The notes beneath the pieces are model-generated. The model saw only the letters and a list, made by a program, of their open reading frames with translations. It ran no database searches and was not told where the DNA came from. A DNA stretch of 64,000 nucleotides from Pratylenchus scribneri (lineage: Eukaryota > Nematoda > Chromadorea > Rhabditida > Pratylenchidae). Positions 45,972 to 56,947 of this stretch are shown here, in pieces. The stretch's first letter is position 1. Every line of letters begins with the position of its first letter. The position numbers and the translations under genes are program-made. Location: NCBI GenBank assembly GCA_030063045.1, contig JAQSEB010000023.1:2790001-2854000 (forward strand), read 5' to 3'.

Positions 45972-46795
45972 ATGTCTTCATTGTCCTCCCAAATTCTTCT
46001 CCTATTTTTCATCATTGAATTTGTTCTAATTTGTTCATCAATGCCGTATTCCTCCTTCCAATCAAAAAATGAATTTTTAATTTCCTCATCGGCAGAAGAA
46101 AAATTTATAAAATGTTGCCAGGAAATTGGCCTGAAGGCAAAAACAATTAAAGATGGTTTGACGTGAATACAAATGATTATTTTCATTATTTTCTAATGTA
46201 CAGCTTGTCATTATCCACCCAAAATTTCATTGATGGAACGAATTGAAATTGGCAGTCATTTTTCTGCCTATATTGGCTGCTATGCGGTTAAAAAAGACAA
46301 TAAAGGTGATTGGAAAATGTTTTATTCGGTTTTACAACCGATTAATTGTCTAATAAATATCATTTGATCATTAAATGTTAATGAGGGGAAAACATAGCTC
46401 AATTATTAGGCCGAGAGCCTTTCTAGTTAGTTACACAAATTTGTCTTAAGTATCTGTTTCTTTTCTGAAAGGATTGTAAATGTGTTTCTTTTTCCGGAGT
46501 ATTGTAAATGTGTTTTTGTTTCCTGAAATGTAATTTTGCTCTTTCCGGAATTGTAATATTCAGAAAATAGGGGAGGAACCAATTCCACTTTATTGCTTTA
46601 AAATTCTCCAAAATTCCATTATTTTAAATTGCAGTTTGCTGTGAAAAAGGAGGCATTACGGGGGAGTGTTTGGACATTTGCAATGGAGCAAATCCGCCAA
46701 ATGCCAATATCAAATATTTGGCTTGTTCCAAAGGAAAAATTGGAGTGACCATCAACGAATGCAACAAACAAGCTGGTGAAGGATCGGAAAAATAA
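45972..46795 (+). CDS. DB-module secreted protein 1
   Basis: Three exons: 45972 to about 46154, about 46204-46305 and about 46635-46795. Signal peptide: SSQILLLFFIIEFVLICSS. The DB pattern follows: EEKFIKCCQEIGL, then ACHYPPKISLMERIEIG with SAYIGCYAVKKD, then VCCEKGGITGECLDICNGAN, KYLACSKGK and INECNKQ, ten visible Cys. DB modules are a nematode-expanded extracellular family of unknown function. It is in tandem with a second member 470 bp downstream. Intron 2 is longer than usual (about 330 nt) and contains a degenerate patch of the CCGGA-TTGTAA repeat. Confidence 0.85.
46465..46560. repeat. Degenerate CCGGA-TTGTAA repeat patch in an intron
   Basis: Four spaced copies of a TTTC(C)GGA..ATTGTAA motif: CTGAAAGGATTGTAAATGTG, TTCCGGAGTATTGTAAATGTG, TTCCTGAAATGTAA and TTTCCGGAATTGTAA. 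This resembles the edges of the two large hexamer arrays but lacks ATTGCG units. Confidence 0.6.
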
Positions 46796-47261
46796 TCTAA
46801 TAATACATTTTGATTATTAATGAATTAATATTTCCATTTAATAAATAAAAGAATTCTTCATCATTCATTTCAATTTAATAAAATTACAATACAAATTGTA
46901 GTAAACTCAACAATAATTTGGCCATAATTAGAAAAATAAAAATCAATTGCCACTCCTCAAGATTTTCCCCAGAATAAATTGGGAACTCTGATGAATTATT
47001 TCATTGTCTTTATTCTTTTTGGCGATGGATTTGCCCAAATAGAGCCCAGCGATCAACCCACAGCCCACACCCAAAAGATTCAAAAATGAATGCCCAAAAT
47101 AGACCACCCAGCCTTCAGAGGGGCCAAATTCCTTCCCTCATTCAATAATCAAGGAATCTTTTGTATATAAAACAAAGACATTTGGGTAATATATAAGGCC
47201 CCTCTGGAATGGCCAAATTCACAAAAATCCTTTCAATCCCCCCAAATCAATCCTTCCAATA
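46796..47261. promoter_or_regulatory. Promoter region of DB-module gene 2 with TATA-like boxes and a 10-bp inverted repeat
   Basis: TATA-like motifs GTATATAAAA (47163-47172) and ATATATAAG (about 47189-47197) lie about 100 and 70 bp before the start codon. A perfect inverted repeat CAGAGGGGCC (47116-47125) and GGCCCCTCTG (47197-47206) brackets the first. Both arms are followed by similar flanks (AAATTC / GAATGGCCAAATTC). Function inferred only from position. Confidence 0.5.
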
Positions 47262-47830
47262 ATGAATTCAACCATCCTTTCTATCGTCTTTTTAATTTTC
47301 CAATTCTGGGCATTCACCCATTCGTCGATAACCCCTGAAGATGTACTTTTTGCCGATTGCTGCAAAAAGGTTGGATTCGACGAAGAAATAATCAAAACGG
47401 GTAAACTAATGGGGAATATGTGGGAAATTATTTAAATGTTATTATTTTAGCATGTAAATATCCGCCCAAAGTGGTAAAATTTGGGGAAAAGGTCAAAATT
47501 GCTAAACATTTTTCGGGATTTGTTAAATGCTATGCTGCCCAACTGAACAACACGGGTGCGTAATCGTAGTATTATTAAATGCAATGAATTATTTGATTGT
47601 GGCATCTCAATTGAATTGTTTTATTTTCAGAATGTTGTAAGGAAAATAAAATTAATGGGAAATGTCAAGCTATGTGCAATGGTGCCAACCCACCAAAAAA
47701 TCCGCTTGAATATGCTTTTTGCCAAAAAGGTAAAGAAGATTCTGAGGCAATAAACAATTGCAATCAAAAAGGAGCAGAAAAAGCTGTGAAGGAATTGATG
47801 AAGGGACATGGAGGACACGGAAAGAAATGA
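47262..47830 (+). CDS. DB-module secreted protein 2
   Basis: Three exons. Signal peptide: MNSTILSIVFLIFQFWAFTH. Cys pattern as in the upstream gene: VLFADCCKKVGFDEEII, then ACKYPPKVVKFGEKVKIA and SGFVKCYAAQLNN, then ECCKENKINGKCQAMCNGAN, EYAFCQKGK and INNCNQ. It ends in a Lys/Gly/His tail, KELMKGHGGHGKK. The shared intron positions and the CNGANPP motif show recent tandem duplication. Probably secreted; function unknown. Confidence 0.86.
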
Positions 47831-48682
47831 TTGGAAATGAACAATTTTTAGGATATTTATTAATTTGCATTTTTGGTTGGGTTCCATTTTGATATAATTC
47901 TTTGTTAAACAAATTAAAATTTGAAAAATTCACTCCAACGGAATTTTGAATGAAACTTTCAAATACCGTATCTCTTCTAATTCCTCACCCTTGACTTTGA
48001 TGGCTCCTTGGATGGTGAACTTTGAAAAAATAATTCATTTTCTTAATTTCCCAAAAGCTTTACAAAACAAAATCCACTATAATTTATTCAAAAATATCCA
48101 CAAAACAGGGAGTTTTAGACCCCAAATTTTCCTAATTTTTGAGGGGTTGAAAAATAATTCCCTAGGGGAAAGGGAATTACTCTAAAAATTTGATTGTATT
48201 GTTGACATTAATAAATCTTTGAATTGATTGAGCCTTGGGTGATTTTCTACTCCATTTTTTCGTTATAGTACAGTAATTATGCGGTGAAAATGTTTATTCC
48301 GACAAATATATGATGAAAACAAATAAATAAATTGAATGATTAAAATTATAAAGTGAATCAATTGCAAATTTATTGAGTTAGTTTTTTAGTTGGAAATAAA
48401 ATATTTAGAGGTAGGACAAATTATTAAAAAAAAATGTGGATCCCTGATGAAAATGATTATTTTGATTATTGTAGAATTAAAATTGATGGCAGGTAAATTT
48501 GTATTATGTTAAATGGAATAGAGAATTAATTAAAGGGGAGATCCAAACAAAGAAAGGTGGAAATGTTGAATGAGAATTACAATGTTAAATTGAAATTAAA
48601 AAAAAAAGTTGAAATTGGATTGAATTGACAAAAAATGTTGAAATTGTTTGCACTTCTCATTTGCCTTTGCCGTTGGATGCAG
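47831..48682. other. Intergenic, downstream of DB gene 2 and of the Argonaute gene
   Basis: AT-rich; nothing recognised beyond short open frames. Confidence 0.5.
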
Positions 48683-51600
48683 TTATGCCCAGTATTTTGT
48701 CTCAAATTCAGGGCGAAGATTCTGCGAAACGGTGGCAAAATAATCGGCCCTTTCTTGGTCCAATTGCTGCTGTGCCGCCTCAACACCCTCGCCTTCTTGT
48801 GGTGGAAGTGTAAAATGATGGGCCGATTCGCCATCATTCCTGAAAATATGAATTATTTTCGATGGTTTAAATTTAATTTTAACTCACGTTGATGTCTTCC
48901 AATTGTTCTTTCCACGTTTTGTCAGTTCGCCAGCCTCGAAGAGGGGTCCAGGCAGTGCGGTGGCCATGCAGCAAATGCCGTGGGAATAATTCAAGGCATA
49001 AACAATGTTCTCCAATTCCTCGAGGGGAACACGGGGAATGTTGGCAGCTGGCCCCGAAGCTGGTCGATATTCATGGATGACAGTACAACGGACAGGTTGA
49101 GCCGTTCCCTGCGGGAAAATTGAATTAGAATTGAAATAATTGAGGAAATGATTTTGGGAATGGTCAATGTTGGGGGATTTGCCATTTTTGGCTTACCTGC
49201 AATGCTTTGTGGCCGACCAAAAGGAATTCAGTCAACGCTGCATTCATCACTCCTTTGTCCACAATTGTGCCCGGCTGAACATTTTGTTGTGGTGCCTTTG
49301 CAGTTCGGTCAATTCGTTCGGGCACAATCTGCACAAAGTTATTAAAAATAATGAATTATTCCCTCAATTGACATACCCGATAATTGGATTGGCGTTGGCA
49401 AACGATGAATGTGACCGCCGGTTCCGGGTAATTTTGGCGACGTTCCTTGCAAATTGCCTTGAATGCCTGGGTGAATCCTTGGCCCTCCCAATATGCCACC
49501 TAAAAATTTAAACATTAAATTCATTCCTTTTTAATTTATTTAAATAAACTTGCCCGTTTGAATTCTCCCTCCGATGCGCCACCCCTCAAAATGAACAAAT
49601 GTTCCGGGAATGAGCCATTCTCGCTTTCATAATAGGTCAGTGCCTCCTTGACATTTTGCAGAAATGGTGCCATATATTCCTGACGAATTGTGGTCTGCCG
49701 AGGCTGCTGGTACCTATTTTAATTAATTATTTATTTTTAATTTTAAATTCGAATTTGCACCGACCAATATGTCCCTCTCATGGCCAACATTTGTTTTCCG
49801 ATTGTGTAGGCCATCTGGAATTTATTTTATTTTTAATTTTATTTTTTGCTATTTTCTTACCCCAACAATTGTTGGATTTGCCACCACTTTGCCTTTTTGA
49901 CGTTCATAAAGGCTTTGGGGAGGGGCATGGGAATAATCTAAACCAAAGAACATTCTCTTTTGTCCAAACCAAACATCGGCCCTTTAATTGGAATTATTTT
50001 TGGGTTTGTCACTTCCCTCAACTCACACAACATTCAATTGATTTTGATTCCTATTTTTGAATCCATTCGAAGTGACCAATGTCCAATTAATGCCGCCCAA
50101 TTTCAAATTGGTTTTGAAGAGGATATTCTCAATGACCATTTGAGCACCGCCTGGGGGCCCACCACTGAGCCCTGATGCTTTCTGTGCCATATCCGGCCCA
50201 ATATGTTGAGTGAGCACCTCTGAAATAATAATAAATTATTAAATAAATATTCCTCATCCATTTTTTTACTATATCTCTGCTCCATCAATTTGATGATGTG
50301 ATGAATATCCCCCGGATGTGCTTGTCGTTTTCCTTGCGCGAAAAACATCACAAAACGGCAATTCTTGTTCTCGAAAAATTTGAATTTTTCCTCAACAAAT
50401 TCACTAAAAATTGGGTAAAAAATAATTTTATTTCTGGAATAATGCCCACAGGCTGGAATGCTCCCATTGTTCCCAAAGAACTTGAATTGGAGCTTGAGTT
50501 GAACAATCGGCCAATCCTCGCTGGCGTGCCGTTTCCGTGAATCGACGAATGAATTCTCTTGGCAAAAAGTGGGGTTTTATGGAATTTCGAAAAATAATAC
50601 TTACTGGCAGACATTTGGTGCGATTGCATTTTGCACAATGATTATGGCCCAACGTTTTGGCCATTCCGCCGGTTGGATATATTGACGATTTGGGTTCACG
50701 TCACGGCCGACCATTTTCCAATCCAATGCTGAATTGAGGGAATTTATTTAAAATATTTTTGTAATTTTTGCCCACCTCCTCTCTGGTCCGGTTCGATTGT
50801 TTCTTGCCGCGGAGGATTGTATTGAATTGCCGGAGGGAACAGCAATTCTGAACGGGCCTTCATCTGTTCTGCGTTGACCTGAACACGTTGTGCCTTGAAG
50901 AATGGATTGGCACTTTGGACGAAAGACGCATTCCTTTGCTCTTCAATTTGTGCCGGCAAATTTATCGGAAGAACTTGGCATTCCCGGATCATTTGCTCCG
51001 TCAATTTTGGCGTCTGTTTATCGAGTGGAATGCGCTGTCCATCGCTGAAAATGGTGGCATTTAAAATGGGATTTGAACTGTTTTGACCAACCAAATCGTC
51101 AACACTTCCATTGGGAAATACGAATCCGATTGAGGTGTTCTTTTGATCAGACAAGGCAATCGAGGGAAGCGAATCCGCATCTGGTACGTTTGCTCGAAGT
51201 GCTGAACAACTCCAACTTGTTGGCCATTCCGCGGAAAATTGATGTCCTGTGCTGCCTGTGGAGTCAGTCCAACATTGGCAAATGTCATTTGTTCATTCGG
51301 CAAATGGGTTGTTTGCACCACAACACCTTTTGAATTGGAAATGGATTAAATTCGGATTTAATTTCGGTTTCCTACCGCGAATTTGCTTATTTGCCTGCTG
51401 CATTAAATTGCCTCGGCCCCAAATTGCATTCTCAAAGTCCCTGGCCTCCATTGGCCGACCACCACCTTGTGAACAAAATACCCGCAAATAGTCCACAACA
51501 GACACAGCCGGGAAAAATGCCGATTTTTTAGCTGAAAATGAATGAATGAAATGTTGGGGAATATGGTAATAATATGCCCTACGGTCAATTTGGACGATTG

Positions 51601-52901
51601 GCTGTGCATCCTGCATACTGTCCCCAACATAACGGACATTCTTCTGAAGGCCTTTCTTCATTATTGGTGCCACATCGCGCATTGGGATGTTCCCCTTTTG
51701 GTCGTAAAATCGATTGCCGAAGCAAAAATGTTCGCCTTGTTCGAACATTCTGCAAAAATGGGAGGAAATATTGAGAAATAATTGAAATTGGATAGATTTT
51801 ACCGTTGTGATGTGAGCAATTCCAAGAATTGAACGACTGAACGATCACCGCGAACATAATTGGCCGCCGCACCCCTCAAATCGATGATCACATCTGTGCG
51901 CAGCAAATTGACATGGCACACACGCATGTTACGGATGTAGGCACTGCATCGGTCTTCCATTGCATTTGGGCGCTATAAATGAGAAGGGGGATATTTTGCC
52001 TTGGGTCAAAATCAAAATCATGAATTCATCCTTTCCCTCCTATTTCATTTACCGTATAATTTCCCTCCCTTTACCGTATAACCTCCCTTCCCTTTATTCC
52101 CCCAGCCCCAACCCTCATCTTTGAAGGCTGATGATAGCCCAGAATGGCAAAGTTTGAAAAAATGTAATACATCTTCTTATTAATTCCCTAAATTATCCAA
52201 AAAATACCCATACATTTAATAAAATTCCGAGTACTTTTGGCTTTTTGCTAAGCTCTATAAAATCCTTGTTCAAAAATAACTAAAAATTAAGGAAATAGTC
52301 GACCCCAATTCCCAATATCCCCATTCCCCTCCCCTCCTTACTCGATCCACTTGGAGCACAAATTCCTGCGATTGATTCGGTGCCATGCCCAAATCCTTGG
52401 TGGAATACAGCAAAACGGCACAATCGTAGACGAAAATGCGCTTTTCTGGGCCAAAGAATGCCTGTTCCTGTTGGAGTAATTGCTGGAAAAGTGTCCAACA
52501 AAGTCGGCGGCGAGTTTCTTTGCTTTCGCTGAATTTAGGGAATAAAAATGAAATTTTGATTGGTATGAATCAAATTTTAATTTAAATGGACCAATTCAAT
52601 GTCCCAACTCACTCATTCCTGGGCCCTCTTTCCAATGGCACTTTCTCTCCCGGTTGGCCTGGCTTTGCCCCCCTCCTCGGTTCCTTTTCCGAAATGAATT
52701 TCAGCTCAAACTGATAAACATGGGGCACAGTTTGGGCCAAACTCATTTGGAAGCCATTCAGAAGAACAGTGGCCTGCTCAATGTTCCGAATTGTGCCTCG
52801 GTTGCTGATTTTGTCTAAATTTGGGGGAATTCAATAATTGCTTAATATTTTTTTGTACTTGGCAATTCCATTCGATCCTCCGGATTCGGTTGGGCTGCCA
52901 T
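48683..52901 (-). CDS. Argonaute, nematode WAGO-like, catalytic triad degenerate
   Basis: About 18 exons, roughly 900-1000 aa, starting MAAQPNPEDRMELP. N-terminal domain: ATVLLNGFQMSLAQTVPHVY. Linker: YIRNMRVCHVNLLRTDVIID. PAZ: QQVGVVQHFEQTYQMRIRFP, LPCLIK, SYFPMEVL. L2: TPKLTEQMIRECQVLP. MID: EWPKRWAIIIVQNAIAPN, then ENKNCRFVMFFAQG and NILFKTNLKLGGINW. PIWI: FFGLDYSHAPP keeps the first Asp. The second catalytic position, RDG in slicers, is RGG here (ILRGGASEGEF, about 49561-49593). The third, in YAHL of slicers, is EAGEL. Also PGTIVDKGVMNAALTEFLL and LQGTAQPVRCTVV. So it should bind small RNAs without slicing, as in C. elegans secondary-siRNA WAGOs. Sub-clade unknown. Confidence 0.9.
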
Positions 52902-55012
52902 TTTTGTTGTTTTTTTCCCTTGGATTGTTCACAAAATGAATGGAATTGGGAATTGAATTAAATTTCGATTGAAATGATCTTAATTAACGGAAGAATAGAA
53001 GGGGAAATGACCAACGGGAAATAGCGGCCAATGCCCTCGGGGGAAATTATAAATTGATGAGTTTGGATGGAGTGGAAAGTGCAGAACTGGGGGAAATTGT
53101 CGTGGAATGGTTGGAAGACACCCAAACATCCAGCAGTCGAAATCAATTGGAAAAAGCACATTCCCAAAAGCACAACCCGCCACCCTCCCTCTCCCCTTCT
53201 CCCAACAAATTCAATTGGAGTGGAATAATTGAAATGAAATGAGCAAATATAAATTGGGGATTGGTTTGGGTGGGAATGGAAGGATGAAGGAATAATCTTT
53301 TTGTAGTAATAATAAGGTGGGATTGGGTTTTTATGGGAAGAAAGATGGGTAAAAAAGGAATAAGGATGTCCGAATGGAATTCATTTTTTGTCCACATTTG
53401 ACCATCTTTTTTATGTCCCAGCTTTTGTGAAAATTCCTAGGTTGGTCTTAGGATTGGAGATAAACATCTTCGAATTGGAATGAACTTTGGTTTTTAAGAA
53501 ATTATTCATTTCATTCATTTTATTCCATTCCTTACTGATGATTTGTGGATTACATTGGTTTTATTTGGAGAAAAGTCCAATTGGCTATAATCTATTTTAT
53601 GGCCAAAATTTAGAATTTGAGGATATTCAAATTTGTTGAATATTTGATATGATGATCAAATCAAACTGTCGCGCAGCAAAATGAAGCACAAAAAAAAGGG
53701 AATATGAATGAGCGAAGGAGAGAGGGGAATGGTCATTCTTGCGGAGAATTTGTTGGGCTGCGCACCAAATGCTCTGGGTAAATGAGATTGGGGGCATCGT
53801 TGGGAGTTAATTTGGGATTGGATGTAGGAGAAGGAGAATATGAATATTTTGTGGAGGAAGGAGCACAAATATATAGAGTCCCTAGCAGTTGTGGTCGGTG
53901 GTCGAGGGGTCGCCGGACCCCAAGCCGCGGTGACCCGTGACCTCCAAATGTTCTGCCCAACTCCACCCCTATTTTTCAGCTTAATTTTCAGTATTTCCCC
54001 AATTTTTGCTTCTTTTCCATCGAATGGACAATGGAAAATGCAAATTTGGGGCCGGGGGAATGGAATAGGCAAACTTATTCAGAAAGTGGGCAAATCTTCG
54101 TTTATCAATTCGGCCTTTCTTTACAACACAACTTCGTCTCCTCAAACCCCAGCAGAAGTGGGCAATTTAGTGAATGTTCCCCCGGGGCAATTTAGTGGAT
54201 GCTCTGATATTCCCGGTTGGGCAATTTTCGATTCAATGGATGTTCATTCTTTGTCCATTCCATAAAATTTTAAAGTCCCTTTTTCATATTCATTTGGATC
54301 GTAAATCAAAAATCATCATTCATCGCCATTTTCTCTGATAAACATTTGTGGATTAGGATGAGAAATTCTAGAAAAAAAGGCAAAAGCTCCAATTGAAAAA
54401 AATGGGTAGGATACTGTGGGGATGGAATCATTCAAAGAATTTTGATTGAATTGGCCTGAGGGAATGAGGGAAAATGAATTTGCTTTAGCGAATTTCCAAT
54501 TTTTTTTTACGGAACATTAACTATAGGCTTTTTCTCTTTGCTAAACAAAAAGTCGATATTATTACTTTTTCTGCTGCCATATTGGCCAACACCCAACACC
54601 CTAGAGACTATTTGTCAATTGCCATTCTCTAAAAGGTATAAAAGTCAAACATTGCCCAACCACCAGAGCCGGTTAAACTCAGTAAAATAGACCATCGAAA
54701 GAATACAAATTTGCGCACATTTAATGGATTATTTGACTTTATTTTAGGTAGGGAATTGGATATTCATAGAGTGAATATTAAAATTTAATCGGTTTATGAA
54801 TTAAATTGTGAATAGTGAATCCTTTTCCACTATAAAATACCTCACAAAATATGTCAAAAAGAATAAAAGGGATAAAATCAAGCAAAAATGTTTTATCGAA
54901 AATCCCATGTAAATTTTGCTAAATCAAAAAATTGGCAAAAACAGAGGAAAATGGCTTATCTAAAATCCAAAAATGCATCCATCAAATGAAAAGCCTCTCT
55001 TTATTTCCCAAT
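52902..55012. other. Intergenic with an unresolved open-frame cluster at about 53660-54270
   Basis: Between 53660 and 54270 both strands stay open in several frames, e.g. plus 53840-54265 with SSPQTPAEVGNLVNVPPGQF, minus 54072-53656 and minus 53966-53733 with MELGRTFGGHGSPRLGVRRP. Base composition is higher in GC there. None has a recognised domain or clear splice structure, so I do not call a gene. A GGTATAAAAG at about 54635-54645 resembles a TATA box. Confidence 0.4.
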
Positions 55013-55461
55013 TTATTCCTCCTCCTCTTCCTCTTGTGCATTATTCTGTTGCTGTTGTTGGGCAACTTCCTTTGGGTCTTGGTAGGATTGGTTGTTGTTC
55101 ATTTTGGGTGCACTCCATGCATACGGGTCTTCTGGCTACAAACATATTTATTTGATTAAATTCCCAAAATTGCCCTTACCATTGGTGCCCGGTTGACTTT
55201 GTGTGCCGTTACCATTTGGTAGTCGGCCGCATCTTTTGGCCCCGAGGGGATCGAATCTATGTCCCGGGCAACGGCGCTGAATGAATTCAATATTGTTTAA
55301 TTGCCATTCAATATAAAAACAAACATGTTCAATGCGCCCGGAATAAAGTCGGGTGTATATGAATATGTGATGGTTTTTCGGGCCCTCAATGGCTGATATC
55401 CATGATAAATGCCATCCTTCAGCTCCTGATAGCGTTGGTCACCTTCGCCCTTATCCACCAT
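55013..55461 (-). CDS. Small acidic-tailed protein, unknown function
   Basis: Three exons give about 115 aa. Exon 1 (55461 to about 55325): MVDKGEGDQRYQELKDGIYH, GYQPLRARKTITYSYTPDF. Exon 2: IAVARDIDSIPSGPKDAADY, QMVTAHKVNRAP. Exon 3: PEDPYAWSAPKMNNNQSYQD, then a Gln-rich run and EEEEEE before the stop. No signal peptide or transmembrane segment. Joins are GT-AG and in frame, and codon-like conservation of the folded-looking part contrasts with the low-complexity tail. I do not recognise the family. Confidence 0.68.
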
Positions 55462-56947
55462 TTTTTAAGTAATGAATATGAAAATTAGAAAATTATTGTC
55501 TTTTATTGGAGAATAAAGGATTTATGAATATTTATATAACTTTAATTCCATAGAAAAATTGTCTAATAAAGGGGAATTGGATTGGAGGATTGCCGTCGAG
55601 AAATCATCATTGGGTTAAATGGGTTGAATGATTTTTACTCAAAAAGTTTTCATCTCTTTTTTCGGGAGCAGCAAATGTTCGAATCGGCGAGCATAAAACT
55701 TTTCATGAATTCTCGTTTAAATAGGGCCAAACATCTTGATGCCTGGAGCAAAATTAACAGAAGGGAATGGATGGGAAGGGATGAAGGAAGCAACAGATTT
55801 TAGTCCCAAATCCCAATCGCTTTCTCTCCCTAAATCTTTTCCATTTTTCAATCCACCCCCATCTTTTGCGTCAAACATATCCAAAAGCAAAAAATCAATC
55901 CCGGATTTTTTATTCTCCAACGTGAACTTGCCCCAAGGCAAAAGGGCTTGATGGGATTTGAACAGAACATTTCGATCGGGTCTTCCTCACAATATTTAAA
56001 GCAGAATTCGAGTCAGACAAAACAGCTGCCAATTATTTAAAAGTATCTTCTTCAAGCTTTATATTCTTATGATTTTTTATTTTTATGACAACTTTTTTTG
56101 GATTCATTTCATTCCTTTTTCATCGACTATTTGGGTTAAATTTTTAAATGAAAAAACCGGCGGTTGGACTTAAGTAATTTTGAATTGAATTAAATGGGAA
56201 ATTGTTCGATATTGATGGATATGAATCTTGGCAAAAATCCAATGGAATTTTCGAAGAATTTCGGGAAAAAATGAAAGAATTTTTGAGTTTTGTCGTTTGA
56301 TCAGCTTTTTACTTATGAAGTTTTTATCTCCAGTATTTTCCAATTTCGATTCGATGATTTTTAATATGAATTATGGATGAACAAAACAGAAACATATTAA
56401 ACCAATAAAAAGGTAAAAAATATCCATAGAAACAGCAAACCAGAACAGTGAACATTGCTCATTATACGTTTGAGCGGGATACTGTAAAGGAATATTCATT
56501 TTATTTTTAAATAAATAACATTTGGCTTTTTTTGATGGGATGAATAGTCATTTTTCGCCTTTTTCTTTTTTTTTCATCACTTCACTATACTCTCTCACAT
56601 TCACTTCACTCAATTCAGAACAAAAGACAAAACCGAAAGCGGTTTGGTTTATCATGTTTGCTTGCAATGATTGTTTGGGTTTTTGGTCTGTTAGTTTATA
56701 GTAGAGTTTAGTTTACATCATTTTGTATTAGTTTCGATAATTAAATGATTTTTTTAAATTTCAAAATTCACATCCAAAACAGGAAGGGAGCAAATGTTAA
56801 AACTGAATCAGAGAATCCTCTCCGCCCTCCTATTTTCATCCAAACATTTATGTTTATAATAATAATTGCTTATCATAACAATTATAATTTTTTTAGATTT
56901 ATCTAAATCTATTATCAATCAACTGTCAACTCAATTAAAACGAGAAT
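55462..56947. other. Intergenic
   Basis: No gene supported. Overlapping open frames at 55580-55950 on both strands are without recognisable domains. Confidence 0.5.

Noticed and set aside
49148..51781. Several plus-strand open frames opposite the Argonaute gene
   Set aside because: They are the antisense of well-supported Argonaute exons and have no domains.
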